Numbered from the stretch's first letter, positions 7,678 through 16,653 are shown. The stretch is 64,000 nucleotides of DNA from Ferdinandcohnia sp047246645 (GCF_047246645.1 NZ_JBFOKR010000013.1:1-64000), one strand, 5' to 3'. Notes: generated by a model not told the origin, from the sequence alone. A program made the numbers and translations.

Positions 7678-8232
7678 ATGTATTATGCCCCTTATAGGTG
7701 TACATGTCCCTATTCATATTATGTAAATGCTCCTTTAACTACTTATGGAACACAGCCTGGGTATTTTCATACACCATATGCTAGCCAGTATGGATATGGA
7801 TTACGATCTGAATCCTACCCCATTGTTTTGAAGGATTATGGTAAGCAGCCTTTTGTTGTAAATATCGAAGAGGCAACAAAGCAAAATAACACTTTTCGGA
7901 CTGCCATATGGACTGGAGATAATCTACAAGTAACAGTCATGAGTATTGGTGTGGGAGAGGATATTGGTTTGGAAATTCATCCAACAGTTGACCAATTCCT
8001 CCGTATTGAAGAGGGCCAAGGTCTGGTTCAGATGGGAGATTCCAGGGATAATTTAAACTTCCAAACAAGAGTGTATGATGACTTTGCAATTATGGTTCCT
8101 GCCGGAAAATGGCACAATCTTACAAATATAGGCGATTCACCGCTTAAGCTCTATACTATTTATGCTCCACCAGAGCATCCATTTGGAACTGTACATCAAA
8201 CCAAAGCAGACGCAATGGCTGCTGAGGACTAA
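7678..8232 (+). CDS. Cupin-domain protein with Tyr/Pro-rich N terminus
   Basis: 184 aa. Residues 1-45 are rich in Tyr, Pro and Gly (MYYAPYRCTCPYSYY), a style found in spore coat proteins. The rest is a single cupin barrel with an EIHPTVDQFLRIEEG motif 1 and a PAGKWHNLTN motif 2, so metal ligands (His, Glu, His) are present. The ribosome binding site is GGAGG. Cupins of this type may be dioxygenases or isomerases; the substrate cannot be told. A shared terminator separates it from the MMPL gene. Confidence 0.85.
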   Translation: MYYAPYRCTCPYSYYVNAPLTTYGTQPGYFHTPYASQYGYGLRSESYPIVLKDYGKQPFVVNIEEATKQNNTFRTAIWTGDNLQVTVMSIGVGEDIGLEIHPTVDQFLRIEEGQGLVQMGDSRDNLNFQTRVYDDFAIMVPAGKWHNLTNIGDSPLKLYTIYAPPEHPFGTVHQTKADAMAAED

Positions 8233-8249
8233 AATGGTTTATTGAAAAA

Positions 8250-8280
8250 TGAGGTACCCATTAGGGCACCTCACTTTTTT
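8250..8280. terminator. Bidirectional terminator
   Basis: TGAGGT-ACCC / GGG-CACCTCA hairpin with a T run on the plus strand, between convergent genes. Confidence 0.8.
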
Positions 8281-11200
8281 AGTTACTTGGGCGTTTAAAC
8301 GGCCACCAGTTTGCAATACCAAAGTTTTTCACCATTACTGGAATAAATAATGGAAGAATAATAAAGGCATATAACATGAGACCGATTAAGGTTATTGAAG
8401 CAATTTGCAGTAGCGATAACATTCCTGACGGCATCATTGCTGCAAACGTACCGCCTAATATAATCGCTGCTGAAATAATAACTGTACCCATCTTCTTCAT
8501 TGCTTGAAGCATTGCATGTGCTACAGGTAAATCTCTGTACTCGTTAAAGCGGTCCATTAAGAAAATACTGTAGTCAACACCTAATGCAACAAGAATAACA
8601 AACCCGAAGAAAGGAACTGCCCAGCTAATTCCTGTGTAACCTAAGATATTTACAAAGATTACCTCGTTAATAGCCATTGATGTGTAATACGTTAGAATCA
8701 ATGAACCAATGATATATGCTGGCATGATCAATGAACGGAACAAGAATACTAAAATTAACGAAATACCGATAAACATAAGTACGATTGTACGAGAGTAGTC
8801 TTGCTCTGACATTGTACTTAGATCTGTATTGGTACTTGTAATACCACCTAATGCAACATCTGCATTTTCTAATTTCGTTCCTTTCGTAGCTCGCTCAATT
8901 GCATCTGTAATTTCAGGAATTTGAGCCATTGCCTCATTTGAATAAGGGCTTGCTTCAAAGATAATATCAAGTGTCATTACTTTACGATCCTTAGACATAT
9001 ACGTGTCTAGAACTTGTGCAAAGTCTTCACTTTCTAGTACCTCTTCAGGCATATAAAATGCATTTAAATCTTCTGAGTTTGATAGATTAGTCAAATATTC
9101 TTGGGCAGAACCTAGTCCATCCGATACTTGTTCTAAGCCTTCCGCACTTTGTGTTAACCCATCTGTTAATTGAGTTAATTGACCACCTAAACTTCCGAAA
9201 CCATCTAATAGCTGTTGCTGTCCATCACCAATATCAGCTAAACCGTTTGAAAGCTTTGGGATATTGCTGATAATTAGACCTTGGCCATTTGCTGCTTCCG
9301 CAAGTCCTGCCTTTAATTCCCCAAGACCGTCAATTAGTTGTTTTAGTCCTGATGGAAGGGCTGCTTGTTCTTTTAGGAGAGCTTCAAAACCAGTGTTTGC
9401 TTCAACCATACCTTTATTTACTTCTGAAAGTTGTGCGTTCAACTCTTTAATACCCGCTGATAGCTCTGGAATTCCTTTTAAGGATTTCTTCATCCCCTTA
9501 TAGATTTCATCGGAAGCAAGGCTCTCTCCACTAACAGCATGGATGTAATATCCTTCTAGATAAGTAAATCCGCCTTCATTTAGCTTATTTACGCCTTCTG
9601 ACATTTGTGATAATAAAGTAGATATGCCTTCATAGTGACCATGAAGAGTTGCTATACCACCCTGGGCTTTTTTATAACCTGGTAGTATATCATTATTGTA
9701 ATAAGCCTGAAGTTCTTCTGCTCCCGCTCTAGCCTTATCCACTTCAGAAATCATCGTATCAATTCCACCTGTACCTTGGCGGATACCAGATTCTATTATA
9801 GATAGGTTTGTTTGAATTTCTGTGATACTTGACTTCATTTTGTTCGTACCAGTAATTAATTCTCCAATTCCATCGGTTGCAGTTTTTAACTCTGGTTCAG
9901 ATTTTGCTAATTCTCCACTTGCTTCCTTAAGCCCGTCACTGATTTGAGTTAAACCATCTTTTCCTTCTCCTAAACCTTCTTCAAGTGTTTTTGCTTGATT
10001 TGAGACAAATAAGTCTTCTATTGGCTCACCAGTTGGTCTTGTAACAGAACGAACATTATCAACCAAATCTACTTTCTCAACTTCACGGCTAATTTTTTCC
10101 GCTAATTCGATGTATTCAACTGAATCCATTTCTTCATCATTTTTTAGTACAATTTGCGTAGGCATTGATTCACCAGGACCAAAGCTACCCGCAATTGCAT
10201 TAAATGCCTTAATTGAGTTTACATCCCCGCTTAATTCTTCAAGTGAGTCATAAGACAATTCACCATCATACGTTAGTAAGAATGGAACAGTTATTAACGC
10301 TACAACCGCTAATGATAGAAGTGGACGGCCTAAAGAAAAACGACCAGCCAATGCCCATATTTTACTGTCTCCATGTTCAGCACTCTTTTTAGATGGCCAG
10401 AAAATTTTCTTTCCTAAGACAGCCATGAAAAATGGAACGATTGTAAACAGAGCTCCTAAAAGAAGCGCAACTCCTATAGCAACCGCAACTGCTGATTGGT
10501 ATAAAATAAACTGTGAAAAACCGATTGCTGCGAAACCAACCATTACCGCAAGACCACTGAAGAATACTGTACGTCCTGCATTACGATATGTTTCAACAAT
10601 CGCTTCAGAGACTGTTTCTCTAAGCGATAATTCTTCCTTAAAACGACTTAATAATAGAATACAGTAATCTGTTCCGATACCAAATAAGACCGCTACTAAG
10701 AAAATTTGCGTATAGTTTGAAATCGGGAAATCAAACTTATCAACGAGCATCGCTACAATTGACTGAGATGCAAGATAAGAGAAACCTACTGTTAAAAGTG
10801 GAATAATTGGTGCAACTAATGATCTAAACACCAATAATAATACAACAAGGATAAAGACAACTGTAATGCCCTCTGTTTTTTTCAATCCCTCTTGAGAGCT
10901 ATTAATTAAGTCTTCACTAATTAGCCATTCACTTGTGTAATAGTGATCTACATTTACATCTTCGATTGTTTCATAAAGAACCTTACTTACCTCTTTTGGT
11001 TCGCGGTCATTCCAGCTTACGCTAACTGAAGCTAGGATTGACTTTCCATCTTCTGACACAAGCTGTTCTTCTAAGCTTTCTTCATTAAAATGAGTTAGGA
11101 TGTCTGTAATACCTATTTCATCTTTATTTTCTTCTAAAATTCGAATAGCTCTTTCCGCTTCTTGTATTTCATCTGCTGTTAGCTTATCTTCATCATGGAA

Positions 11201-11416
11201 TACAAGTGCGACCTGTGTAACATCACCTGTACCATCCTGTCCCTCTGCATCCTTTAGAATCTTACCAGCTATTGAAGACGAATATTCATCAGGTACTGTT
11301 ATCTGACCTTTTTCACGTACGAGGTCAGCCATATTAGGTGCAAGCATAAATAATCCAGCAACAACCGCAATCCACGCAATGATTACAAACCATTTCCGTT
11401 TAATAATAAAGTTCAC
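8279..11416 (-). CDS. MMPL/RND-family exporter (YdfJ/YdgH-like)
   Basis: 1045 aa, longer than B. subtilis YdfJ or YdgH. There is one N-terminal helix, an outer domain (about 30-175), five helices (about 180-340), then a very long outer domain (about 390-840) rich in heptad repeats (LKEASGEL, LSEVNKGM and similar), and a final helix bundle. Each helix bundle has the proton-relay style motif: GTDYCILLLSRF (Asp250, Tyr251) and GVDYSIFLMDRF (Asp948, Tyr949). It is probably a proton-driven exporter of lipid or lipophilic drug. It follows a MarR gene by 2 bp, so the regulator very likely controls it. The substrate is unknown. Confidence 0.9.
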   Translation of the reverse strand: MNFIIKRKWFVIIAWIAVVAGLFMLAPNMADLVREKGQITVPDEYSSSIAGKILKDAEGQDGTGDVTQVALVFHDEDKLTADEIQEAERAIRILEENKDEIGITDILTHFNEESLEEQLVSEDGKSILASVSVSWNDREPKEVSKVLYETIEDVNVDHYYTSEWLISEDLINSSQEGLKKTEGITVVFILVVLLLVFRSLVAPIIPLLTVGFSYLASQSIVAMLVDKFDFPISNYTQIFLVAVLFGIGTDYCILLLSRFKEELSLRETVSEAIVETYRNAGRTVFFSGLAVMVGFAAIGFSQFILYQSAVAVAIGVALLLGALFTIVPFFMAVLGKKIFWPSKKSAEHGDSKIWALAGRFSLGRPLLSLAVVALITVPFLLTYDGELSYDSLEELSGDVNSIKAFNAIAGSFGPGESMPTQIVLKNDEEMDSVEYIELAEKISREVEKVDLVDNVRSVTRPTGEPIEDLFVSNQAKTLEEGLGEGKDGLTQISDGLKEASGELAKSEPELKTATDGIGELITGTNKMKSSITEIQTNLSIIESGIRQGTGGIDTMISEVDKARAGAEELQAYYNNDILPGYKKAQGGIATLHGHYEGISTLLSQMSEGVNKLNEGGFTYLEGYYIHAVSGESLASDEIYKGMKKSLKGIPELSAGIKELNAQLSEVNKGMVEANTGFEALLKEQAALPSGLKQLIDGLGELKAGLAEAANGQGLIISNIPKLSNGLADIGDGQQQLLDGFGSLGGQLTQLTDGLTQSAEGLEQVSDGLGSAQEYLTNLSNSEDLNAFYMPEEVLESEDFAQVLDTYMSKDRKVMTLDIIFEASPYSNEAMAQIPEITDAIERATKGTKLENADVALGGITSTNTDLSTMSEQDYSRTIVLMFIGISLILVFLFRSLIMPAYIIGSLILTYYTSMAINEVIFVNILGYTGISWAVPFFGFVILVALGVDYSIFLMDRFNEYRDLPVAHAMLQAMKKMGTVIISAAIILGGTFAAMMPSGMLSLLQIASITLIGLMLYAFIILPLFIPVMVKNFGIANWWPFKRPSN

Positions 11417-11418
11417 GC

Positions 11419-11880
11419 TTATTCCTCCACCTTACAATCTTTAATCTGTATTAATACCTCATTCAGCTTTTCATAGGTTTCTAGGAATTGAATGATTTCC
11501 TTTTCATCAAAACCACCGATAATTGATTCAACTAACTTATGGACACGTTCTTCCGTTTTTGAAAAAAGTTCATTTCCTTTTTCTGAAAGTGTTAAGTATA
11601 CAAGTCTGCGATCATTCTCATCGCGTGTTCTTTGAATTAACCCTTTTTCCCAAAGGCGATTGATGATAGCGGTAATTGCACTCTTTTTCACATCAAACAC
11701 TTCTGCTAACTCAGTTGATGTACATGAGCCAACCTTGTTAATATATCGAAGCGTATAATGCTGATCATTTGTTAAATCACTACCAATCTGCTCCTTAACG
11801 AGTGACTCCGCTTTTGTCTGAACTGAGAATGAAACCGCTAAATACCTATCAACTAATTCCTTAATATTTGTGTTTGACAC
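11419..11880 (-). CDS. MarR-family transcriptional regulator
   Basis: 153 aa from the GTG at 11880, which has a perfect GGAGGTGA ribosome binding site 10 bp upstream. An in-frame ATG at 11982 lies within a hairpin and lacks such a site. The winged-helix core includes TSTELAEVFDVKKSAITAI and the wing DENDRRLVYLTLSEKG, typical of MarR. It is the first gene of an operon with the MMPL exporter. The palindromes overlapping the promoter at 12109-12136 are good candidate operators, which suggests autorepression relieved by an exported ligand. Confidence 0.92.
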   Translation of the reverse strand: MSNTNIKELVDRYLAVSFSVQTKAESLVKEQIGSDLTNDQHYTLRYINKVGSCTSTELAEVFDVKKSAITAIINRLWEKGLIQRTRDENDRRLVYLTLSEKGNELFSKTEERVHKLVESIIGGFDEKEIIQFLETYEKLNEVLIQIKDCKVEE

Positions 11881-11910
11881 TTTTATATATTCACCTCCAC
11901 AATCAAATAC

Positions 11911-11993
11911 GCCTTGGCGGATTTGCGTCCAGATTTCGGACTCGTGTTTACACGAGTCAACTCCTTTCGAAATCTGTGACATCCGCCGAAGGC
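11911..11993 (-). promoter_or_regulatory. Three-tier hairpin in the marR-MMPL leader
   Basis: The roughly 250-nt 5' leader contains nested inverted repeats: GCCTTGGCGGAT with ATCCGCCGAAGGC (11911-11922/11981-11993), CAGATTTCG with CGAAATCTG (11930-11938/11968-11976) and GACTCGTG with CACGAGTC (11939-11946/11951-11958, loop TTTA). On the RNA strand an AAAGGAG sequence lies unpaired between the middle and top stems. No U run follows, so it is not a terminator. It could be a regulatory RNA structure or a DNA cruciform. It matches no riboswitch class I know. Confidence 0.6.
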
Positions 11994-12108
11994 TCTAACT
12001 TTATTCAGTCGGAAATTGAATTCCTAATGAATTTTATGGTCTAGTTACCTTCTTTTTACTTAAACGCATAATACTTTGAATAAAGTTAAACTATTCTACA
12101 ATTGAACT

Positions 12109-12136
12109 GTTAAACTGTTTAACTATTAACATAGTT
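12109..12136. promoter_or_regulatory. Candidate MarR operators
   Basis: Two overlapping palindromes: GTTAAACTGTTTAAC (12109-12123) and AACTAT-TAAC-ATAGTT (12121-12136). They cover the predicted transcription start just downstream of the -10 box. Confidence 0.6.
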
Positions 12137-12137
12137 A

Positions 12138-12166
12138 ACTATATTCCTGAGTGAAAAAGTTGTCAA
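12138..12166 (-). promoter_or_regulatory. Sigma-A promoter of marR-MMPL operon
   Basis: On the minus strand, TTGACA (12161-12166), 17 bp, TATAGT (12138-12143). The start point near 12131 gives a leader of about 250 nt. Confidence 0.75.
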
Positions 12167-12317
12167 TTATAATGTTTTAAAGGTGGAAAACTTTTTTGTG
12201 ATGTGGGATGTGAGGTTTCAGAGGCTGTTGGAATTTTATATATTGTGGTTTAACCTTTGTTTGTTTGAGCCGGACTGTGCTCCAATTTAGTAACTAGTTA
12301 TTATAGCATATCAAACT

Positions 12318-12384
12318 TGAGTGGGTTCGTTTACCCTGTTTCTTACCCACTCAGTCCCTCAACCTCATCCTGATTTGAGTGGGT
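12318..12384. repeat. Triple TGAGTGGGT repeat
   Basis: TGAGTGGGT occurs at 12318-12326 and 12376-12384, with its complement at 12345-12353, so the first two form a 9-bp stem. The rest of the gap 12167-12430 holds no gene that I can see. Confidence 0.5.
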
Positions 12385-12430
12385 ACGAAAAGCCATTAGT
12401 TTGGAATTCAGACTAAAAAGAGCTCCAAAG

Positions 12431-12462
12431 AAAAACCCCAAGTGCCCAAAACACTTAGGGAA
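12431..12462 (-). terminator. Terminator of the ECF sigma operon
   Basis: On the minus strand, CCCTAAGTG/CACTTGGGG stem then TTTTTC, just after the DUF4030-like gene. Confidence 0.85.
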
Positions 12463-12468
12463 AGCCAA

Positions 12469-13218
12469 TCAATTAAACTCCTCAATGTCCTTCTTTTTAA
12501 TCTCTGTATCTGTCCCAAACGAAAGAGCAAATTTTACATAACCCAGTTCATCTTTCGAAATGTCTCCACCTTTAACCTCGATTACATTCGCATTAATGTT
12601 TACAGAACCATAGTTGTAGCCATTTTCATTAAGGATCTTCTGAATCTGTTTTGATTCCTTGAACACATCGTCTTTCGAGGATGTTGTTGCATCTAATACG
12701 ATATGCATATCGATTGGTTTTTCAAGCTTTAACTCTTTATTCCATTCAGTAGTTTCAGGATAAGTCCCCTTTTGAACCTCAATCATAACACCGACACCTG
12801 CTACTGAAGGTACCTCTTTAGCCAACAATGTTTGGATTTCATTCTGAGCCTCTTCACTTAACTTTGTGATTAGAGGTTGATCTAGGTTCTCTGTATAGAT
12901 ACTATCGATATTAACAAATGGTTTAATAAATCCTCTTACAGTAAACTCATATTCCCTAGGACCGTATTCCTTACTTTCTTGCTCACCTACACTGCCAATT
13001 TCTATCACGTTGAAACTATACTCTGAAAATTTGAAGTTATAAAACCCTTCATCAACCCGAAATTCCCGTTCTGGATAGGTCTCGGACAAATAGTTCTCTA
13101 CCACCTTTGTCGCGTAAAATTTACTTATTGGATTACCATTAAAGGCGTTATAAACATACAAAACAAAAAGTACTAAGAGCGCAAGTATTACGCTGGATAT
13201 AATCTTTTTCTTTTTCAT
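12469..13218 (-). CDS. Membrane-anchored DUF4030-like protein
   Basis: 249 aa. A short basic N terminus and one membrane helix (about 5-24) precede an extracytoplasmic domain that contains DMHIVLDATTSSKDDVFKESKQI and a C-terminal alpha/beta half. The pattern resembles DUF4030 proteins found next to ECF sigma genes in Bacillus, but I make this match from memory. It is the third gene of the sigma operon, 6 bp after the anti-sigma gene. It may be an extracytoplasmic sensor or effector of the sigma system. Confidence 0.7.
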   Translation of the reverse strand: MKKKKIISSVILALLVLFVLYVYNAFNGNPISKFYATKVVENYLSETYPEREFRVDEGFYNFKFSEYSFNVIEIGSVGEQESKEYGPREYEFTVRGFIKPFVNIDSIYTENLDQPLITKLSEEAQNEIQTLLAKEVPSVAGVGVMIEVQKGTYPETTEWNKELKLEKPIDMHIVLDATTSSKDDVFKESKQIQKILNENGYNYGSVNINANVIEVKGGDISKDELGYVKFALSFGTDTEIKKKDIEEFN

Positions 13219-13224
13219 ATTTCG

Positions 13225-13797
13225 TTACCCTCTCTCTTTTATCTTTAAAATCAGCAGACCCATTACACTCCCAATGAGCGCAAATAAATAGTGAATCATT
13301 GCTAGAAAGAAAGAACCAGCAGTTGTTTGCAGTAAAAATTTGATGAATGATTGAGTGTGATCAATTTGACCGTTGACGTAATCTGAGATACTTCCTCCTA
13401 TCGACCAGATAAAAATAGGTAGTACAGAGATATAAAATACAATTTTCATATCTTTATAAAAGAGAAATGTTACAACGCCTAATACCGCGTACCATAAAAT
13501 AAATCCAAAGCTCTCATTTAAAATCGACGTATTGATCGCTAAGTAAAATGAGAGTCCCACAAAAATCAGTTGATAAATGGAGAGCTTACGTTTAATCGCT
13601 TTTATCATTTTATCGTGTTCCACAGGTGACTCAATTTCTTCTTTTACTAAAGGAGTAGACGATTGCTTCACTATCTTCTCAAGTTCTTCATTACCTTTTA
13701 TTTGTTTTTCCAGCCATTCTGTCGTTGTTTCACTTAAAAGACCTTCATTATATAGCGGAAGTAAATCTTCTACGATTGATTGTACGTGCTTATCCAT
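13225..13797 (-). CDS. Putative anti-sigma factor, multi-pass membrane protein
   Basis: 190 aa. The N-terminal cytoplasmic part (VEDLLPLYNEGLLSETTTEWLEKQI) resembles the helical anti-sigma fold, though the zinc ligands HxxxCxxC are absent. Four hydrophobic segments follow (about 75-190). Its start overlaps the end of the sigma gene by 8 bp, which implies coupled synthesis. By position and shape it should hold the ECF sigma factor at the membrane. Confidence 0.75.
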   Translation of the reverse strand: MDKHVQSIVEDLLPLYNEGLLSETTTEWLEKQIKGNEELEKIVKQSSTPLVKEEIESPVEHDKMIKAIKRKLSIYQLIFVGLSFYLAINTSILNESFGFILWYAVLGVVTFLFYKDMKIVFYISVLPIFIWSIGGSISDYVNGQIDHTQSFIKFLLQTTAGSFFLAMIHYLFALIGSVMGLLILKIKERG

Positions 13798-14281
13798 GGT
13801 ATCCCTCCATTTCCTTATGCAGCTTAAGCTTTGCTCGATGGAATGTTATCCTTGCGTAGTTTTCACTTTTCCCAAGTAAACTGCCAATCTCTTTAAACGA
13901 TAATTCTCCGTAGACCCGTAATGTCACAACTTCTTTTGATACTTCATCCAGTTCATTAATTTGATTAATAAGGCCCTGTTTTTCCTCATTTTTTAAAAGC
14001 TCTTGCTCAGGAGTAACTGTATTTCTTTCATCGTTAAGTATCATTTCATTAAGCTGACCCTGATACTTTTTAGAACGGTAATGTTTTTTCAACCGGTTGT
14101 TTGCTATTGAAAATAACCAAGTTTGGATACTTGATTTGTGTGAAAAAGAGGGCAAACTTTTTATTGCCTCATAAAAAACTTCTTGTGTTAAGTCCTCTGC
14201 AATCTCTTTGCTAGAGGTCTTCACATAGAAAAAAGCATATATTCTAGGTTGGATTTCTTTATATAGTTCCTCTAGCTCCAT
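13790..14281 (-). CDS. ECF-type RNA polymerase sigma factor
   Basis: 163 aa. Region 2 includes DLTQEVFYEAIKSLPSF and TWLFSIANNRLKKHYR; region 4 includes LDEVSKEVVTLRVYGELSF and EIGSLLGKSENYARITFHRAK. The ribosome binding site is AGGGAG. It is first in an operon with an anti-sigma and a DUF4030-like gene. I could not find a convincing ECF autoregulatory promoter (GAAAC...CGTC) in the upstream 200 bp, so its own control is unclear. Confidence 0.93.
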   Translation of the reverse strand: MELEELYKEIQPRIYAFFYVKTSSKEIAEDLTQEVFYEAIKSLPSFSHKSSIQTWLFSIANNRLKKHYRSKKYQGQLNEMILNDERNTVTPEQELLKNEEKQGLINQINELDEVSKEVVTLRVYGELSFKEIGSLLGKSENYARITFHRAKLKLHKEMEGYHG

Positions 14282-14448
14282 TTTGCATCTCCCTTATTTC
14301 AGAAGCATTTGTCATTTCATAGTATTAGTTCCATGAGTTTCAATTTCGTTACAGAATTTCTAATTTTTTTATAAAAATTCTAAGCTTGTCATAATTCGAA
14401 ACGAAAAACCTTTGGCAAGTTTGTCCGAAATGGTGCATATGAATATAG

Positions 14449-14502
14449 TACTCCACTCACGTCTGGGAGTAACGAAAAAAATACAAAGTTGGGGTAATGT
14501 TT
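14449..14502 (+). promoter_or_regulatory. Candidate Na+ riboswitch (DUF1646 motif)
   Basis: A short leader hairpin TACTCC/GGAGTA (14449-14454 with 14466-14471, loop of 11) followed by AACG, an A-rich linker and the GGGG ribosome binding site, directly before a DUF1646 gene. The DUF1646 RNA motif, a sodium riboswitch class, lies in just this place and size range. I cannot check the consensus base by base. Confidence 0.4.
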
Positions 14503-15525
14503 ATGATTATTGGTTTAGTAGTAATACTTGTCCTCGTTTTATTTTTACCGTTCACAGTGCGTATGGTAGAAAACAATTTGGAGATCTTTTTGTTTATCAT
14601 GGGGTTGGCAGCCGCTATAGTTGGTGGAGTTCTTAACGAAGATCTATTCGTTAAAGCAGCAAGCGATCCTATTAAAATTACAATTGCAGTACTCTTAGCA
14701 GGTTTATTATTCAAGTGGTTTCAGTCACCATTACAAAGATCCATCATTGGGTTAAGTCGTAGAATACCATTCCGCCTTTTTATCGGACTAGTTGTGATTT
14801 TTCTAGGAGTGGTTTCTAGCGTCATTACTGCGATTATTGCTGCACTAGTGCTTGTACTCATTGTGAGTTCGCTGCATCTTCAACGTACACACGCGATTCG
14901 TTTTGTCGTGCTAGCTTGCTTTTCAATCGGCTTGGGAGCTGCATTAACTCCCATTGGAGAGCCATTATCTACAATTGCAATCAGTAAATTAAATGAGGAT
15001 TTCTTCTTTTTAATGGGGTTAATTGGTCCGCAGATTATTGCATCCTTTCTAATTTTTGGATTACTGGCTGCACTATTGGTAGAGCCGCCTAAATTAAAAA
15101 AGGAAATCATAAAAGGAAAGTCTAATAAAGAAGCCTATGAAGAAATTTTTGTTCGAGCATTAAAGGTTTACTTTTTTGTAATGGGACTTACCCTTTTGGG
15201 TACAGGGTTTGAGCCAATGATTAATAAGTACTTCATCGGACTTGATCCTTTGCTCTTATATTGGATTAATATGATTTCAGCAGTACTTGATAATGCAACT
15301 CTCGCAGCAGCAGAAATTAGTCCTGCCATGGACCACTTTACAATACAATCGATTTTATTAGGCTTGTTAATTAGTGGTGGCATGCTGATACCAGGGAATA
15401 TTCCTAATATTATTGCCGCAGGTAAATTGCAAATTACAAGCAAAGAATGGGCTAAAGTAGGACTACCATTAGGACTCAGTATCATGGCCATATATTTCTT
15501 ATTCATTATCTTTTTTGGACAATAA
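14503..15525 (+). CDS. DUF1646 family membrane carrier
   Basis: About 340 aa, ten or so hydrophobic helices. ALTPIGEPLSTI near residue 150 and GNIPNIIAAGKL near residue 307 are the conserved re-entrant loop motifs of the ion-transporter superfamily to which DUF1646 and NhaD-type carriers belong. ATG 14503 is preferred over ATG 14497 because the GGGG site is 8 bp away. It is probably a sodium-linked carrier, a point that fits the hairpin leader. It ends in a terminator shared with the convergent antiporter gene. Confidence 0.88.
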   Translation: MIIGLVVILVLVLFLPFTVRMVENNLEIFLFIMGLAAAIVGGVLNEDLFVKAASDPIKITIAVLLAGLLFKWFQSPLQRSIIGLSRRIPFRLFIGLVVIFLGVVSSVITAIIAALVLVLIVSSLHLQRTHAIRFVVLACFSIGLGAALTPIGEPLSTIAISKLNEDFFFLMGLIGPQIIASFLIFGLLAALLVEPPKLKKEIIKGKSNKEAYEEIFVRALKVYFFVMGLTLLGTGFEPMINKYFIGLDPLLLYWINMISAVLDNATLAAAEISPAMDHFTIQSILLGLLISGGMLIPGNIPNIIAAGKLQITSKEWAKVGLPLGLSIMAIYFLFIIFFGQ

Positions 15526-15526
15526 T

Positions 15527-15553
15527 AAAAGGACCGAGTTTGGTCCTTTTTTT
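15527..15553. terminator. Bidirectional terminator
   Basis: AAAAGGACC-GAGTTT-GGTCCTTTT with T and A runs on both sides, between convergent genes. Confidence 0.85.
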
Positions 15554-16502
15554 ACCCTCTTAGAATAATGAAAACCATGTATACAATGTATGCTGCGGCA
15601 AGAATGATTCCTTCTGATTTCGCGATTCTGTATTCTGATTTTGTAAAGAAAAACAAAACGATTGTAAAAAGTATCATTAGAAAGACATCTATAAAAATTT
15701 TAGGATCAACTGGTAATGGTGAGATTATGGAGGATGCCCCAAGCACAAACAAGATATTAAAGATATTGCTACCAACTATGTTCCCTAATGCAATTTCACT
15801 TTGCTTTTTGATTGCGGCTGTTATTGATGTAACAAGCTCAGGCAAGGATGTACCTATTGCAACAATGGTTAGACCTACCAGTGTTTCACTCATTCCAAAT
15901 GAATAAGCGATTTTAATACTATTGTTTACCACTAAATCTCCACCAAAAATTATAGCTGCAAGTCCTCCCAGTGTTAAAAGGATATACTTACCCCACTTTT
16001 TATCTTTTGGTGCCTCTTCGGTTATTGCCGTTCTATTATTCCTTGCTGCTTCTAATATGTAATACATAAATACCGCAAAAAACAGTAATAAAATGAGTCC
16101 TTCACTTCGGTTAATGATATTAGTTTCAGATGTTTTTAATGCAATATCACTTATTAGGACTAATAGCGTAATACTACCCAAAAATGTAAAAGGAATTTCT
16201 TTTCGTATTGTTGCGTTTTCTACCTTTAGTGGATTTAGAAACGCAGTTAGTCCAACTACGAAGGTAATATTAAAAATGTTACTTCCCACAACATTACCGA
16301 CTGCTACATCAGCATTACCCTCGAGTGCCGCAATAATACTGACCGTTGCTTCAGGGGAACTAGTTCCAAATGCAACAATGGTTAGACCTACTAATATAGG
16401 CGGAACTTTAAGTAACGATGCGATGCTTGAGGATCCCTCTACAAAATAATCAGCACCTTTTATTAGTAAAGCAAAACCTAGTAACAATAATACATATGTC
16501 AT
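15552..16502 (-). CDS. Ca2+/cation antiporter, CaCA family (YrbG-like)
   Basis: 316 aa with two homologous halves, each containing the alpha-repeat signature: GTSSPEATVSIIAALEGN...GNVVGSNIFNI near residues 46-80 and GTSLPELVTSITAAIKK...GNIVGSNIFNI near residues 208-245. These residues bind Ca2+ and Na+ (or H+) in the family. Ten hydrophobic helices are expected. The direction, ions and physiological role cannot be settled from the sequence. Confidence 0.93.
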   Translation of the reverse strand: MTYVLLLLGFALLIKGADYFVEGSSSIASLLKVPPILVGLTIVAFGTSSPEATVSIIAALEGNADVAVGNVVGSNIFNITFVVGLTAFLNPLKVENATIRKEIPFTFLGSITLLVLISDIALKTSETNIINRSEGLILLLFFAVFMYYILEAARNNRTAITEEAPKDKKWGKYILLTLGGLAAIIFGGDLVVNNSIKIAYSFGMSETLVGLTIVAIGTSLPELVTSITAAIKKQSEIALGNIVGSNIFNILFVLGASSIISPLPVDPKIFIDVFLMILFTIVLFFFTKSEYRIAKSEGIILAAAYIVYMVFIILRG

Positions 16503-16653
16503 CTACATCAACCTCATTCTTCTGTGTCATTGTTAGCTTTACACAAAATCCGTAACGATAACCGGATATTACATATTATCCAATTTTCCATTAGGATAGA
16601 AGGTAGTTGTGATTAAGTTTATATATGTAGATATTTTTAGCCTTCATATAATC

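Noticed and set aside
11883..11982. N-terminal extension of MarR from the ATG at 11982
   Set aside because: It lies in the nested hairpin, has no ribosome binding site, and would make the protein longer than the family; GTG 11880 has a perfect site.
14457..15506. Minus-strand reading frames across the DUF1646 gene
   Set aside because: They oppose a well-supported carrier gene, are Pro/Ile-rich and lack ribosome binding sites.
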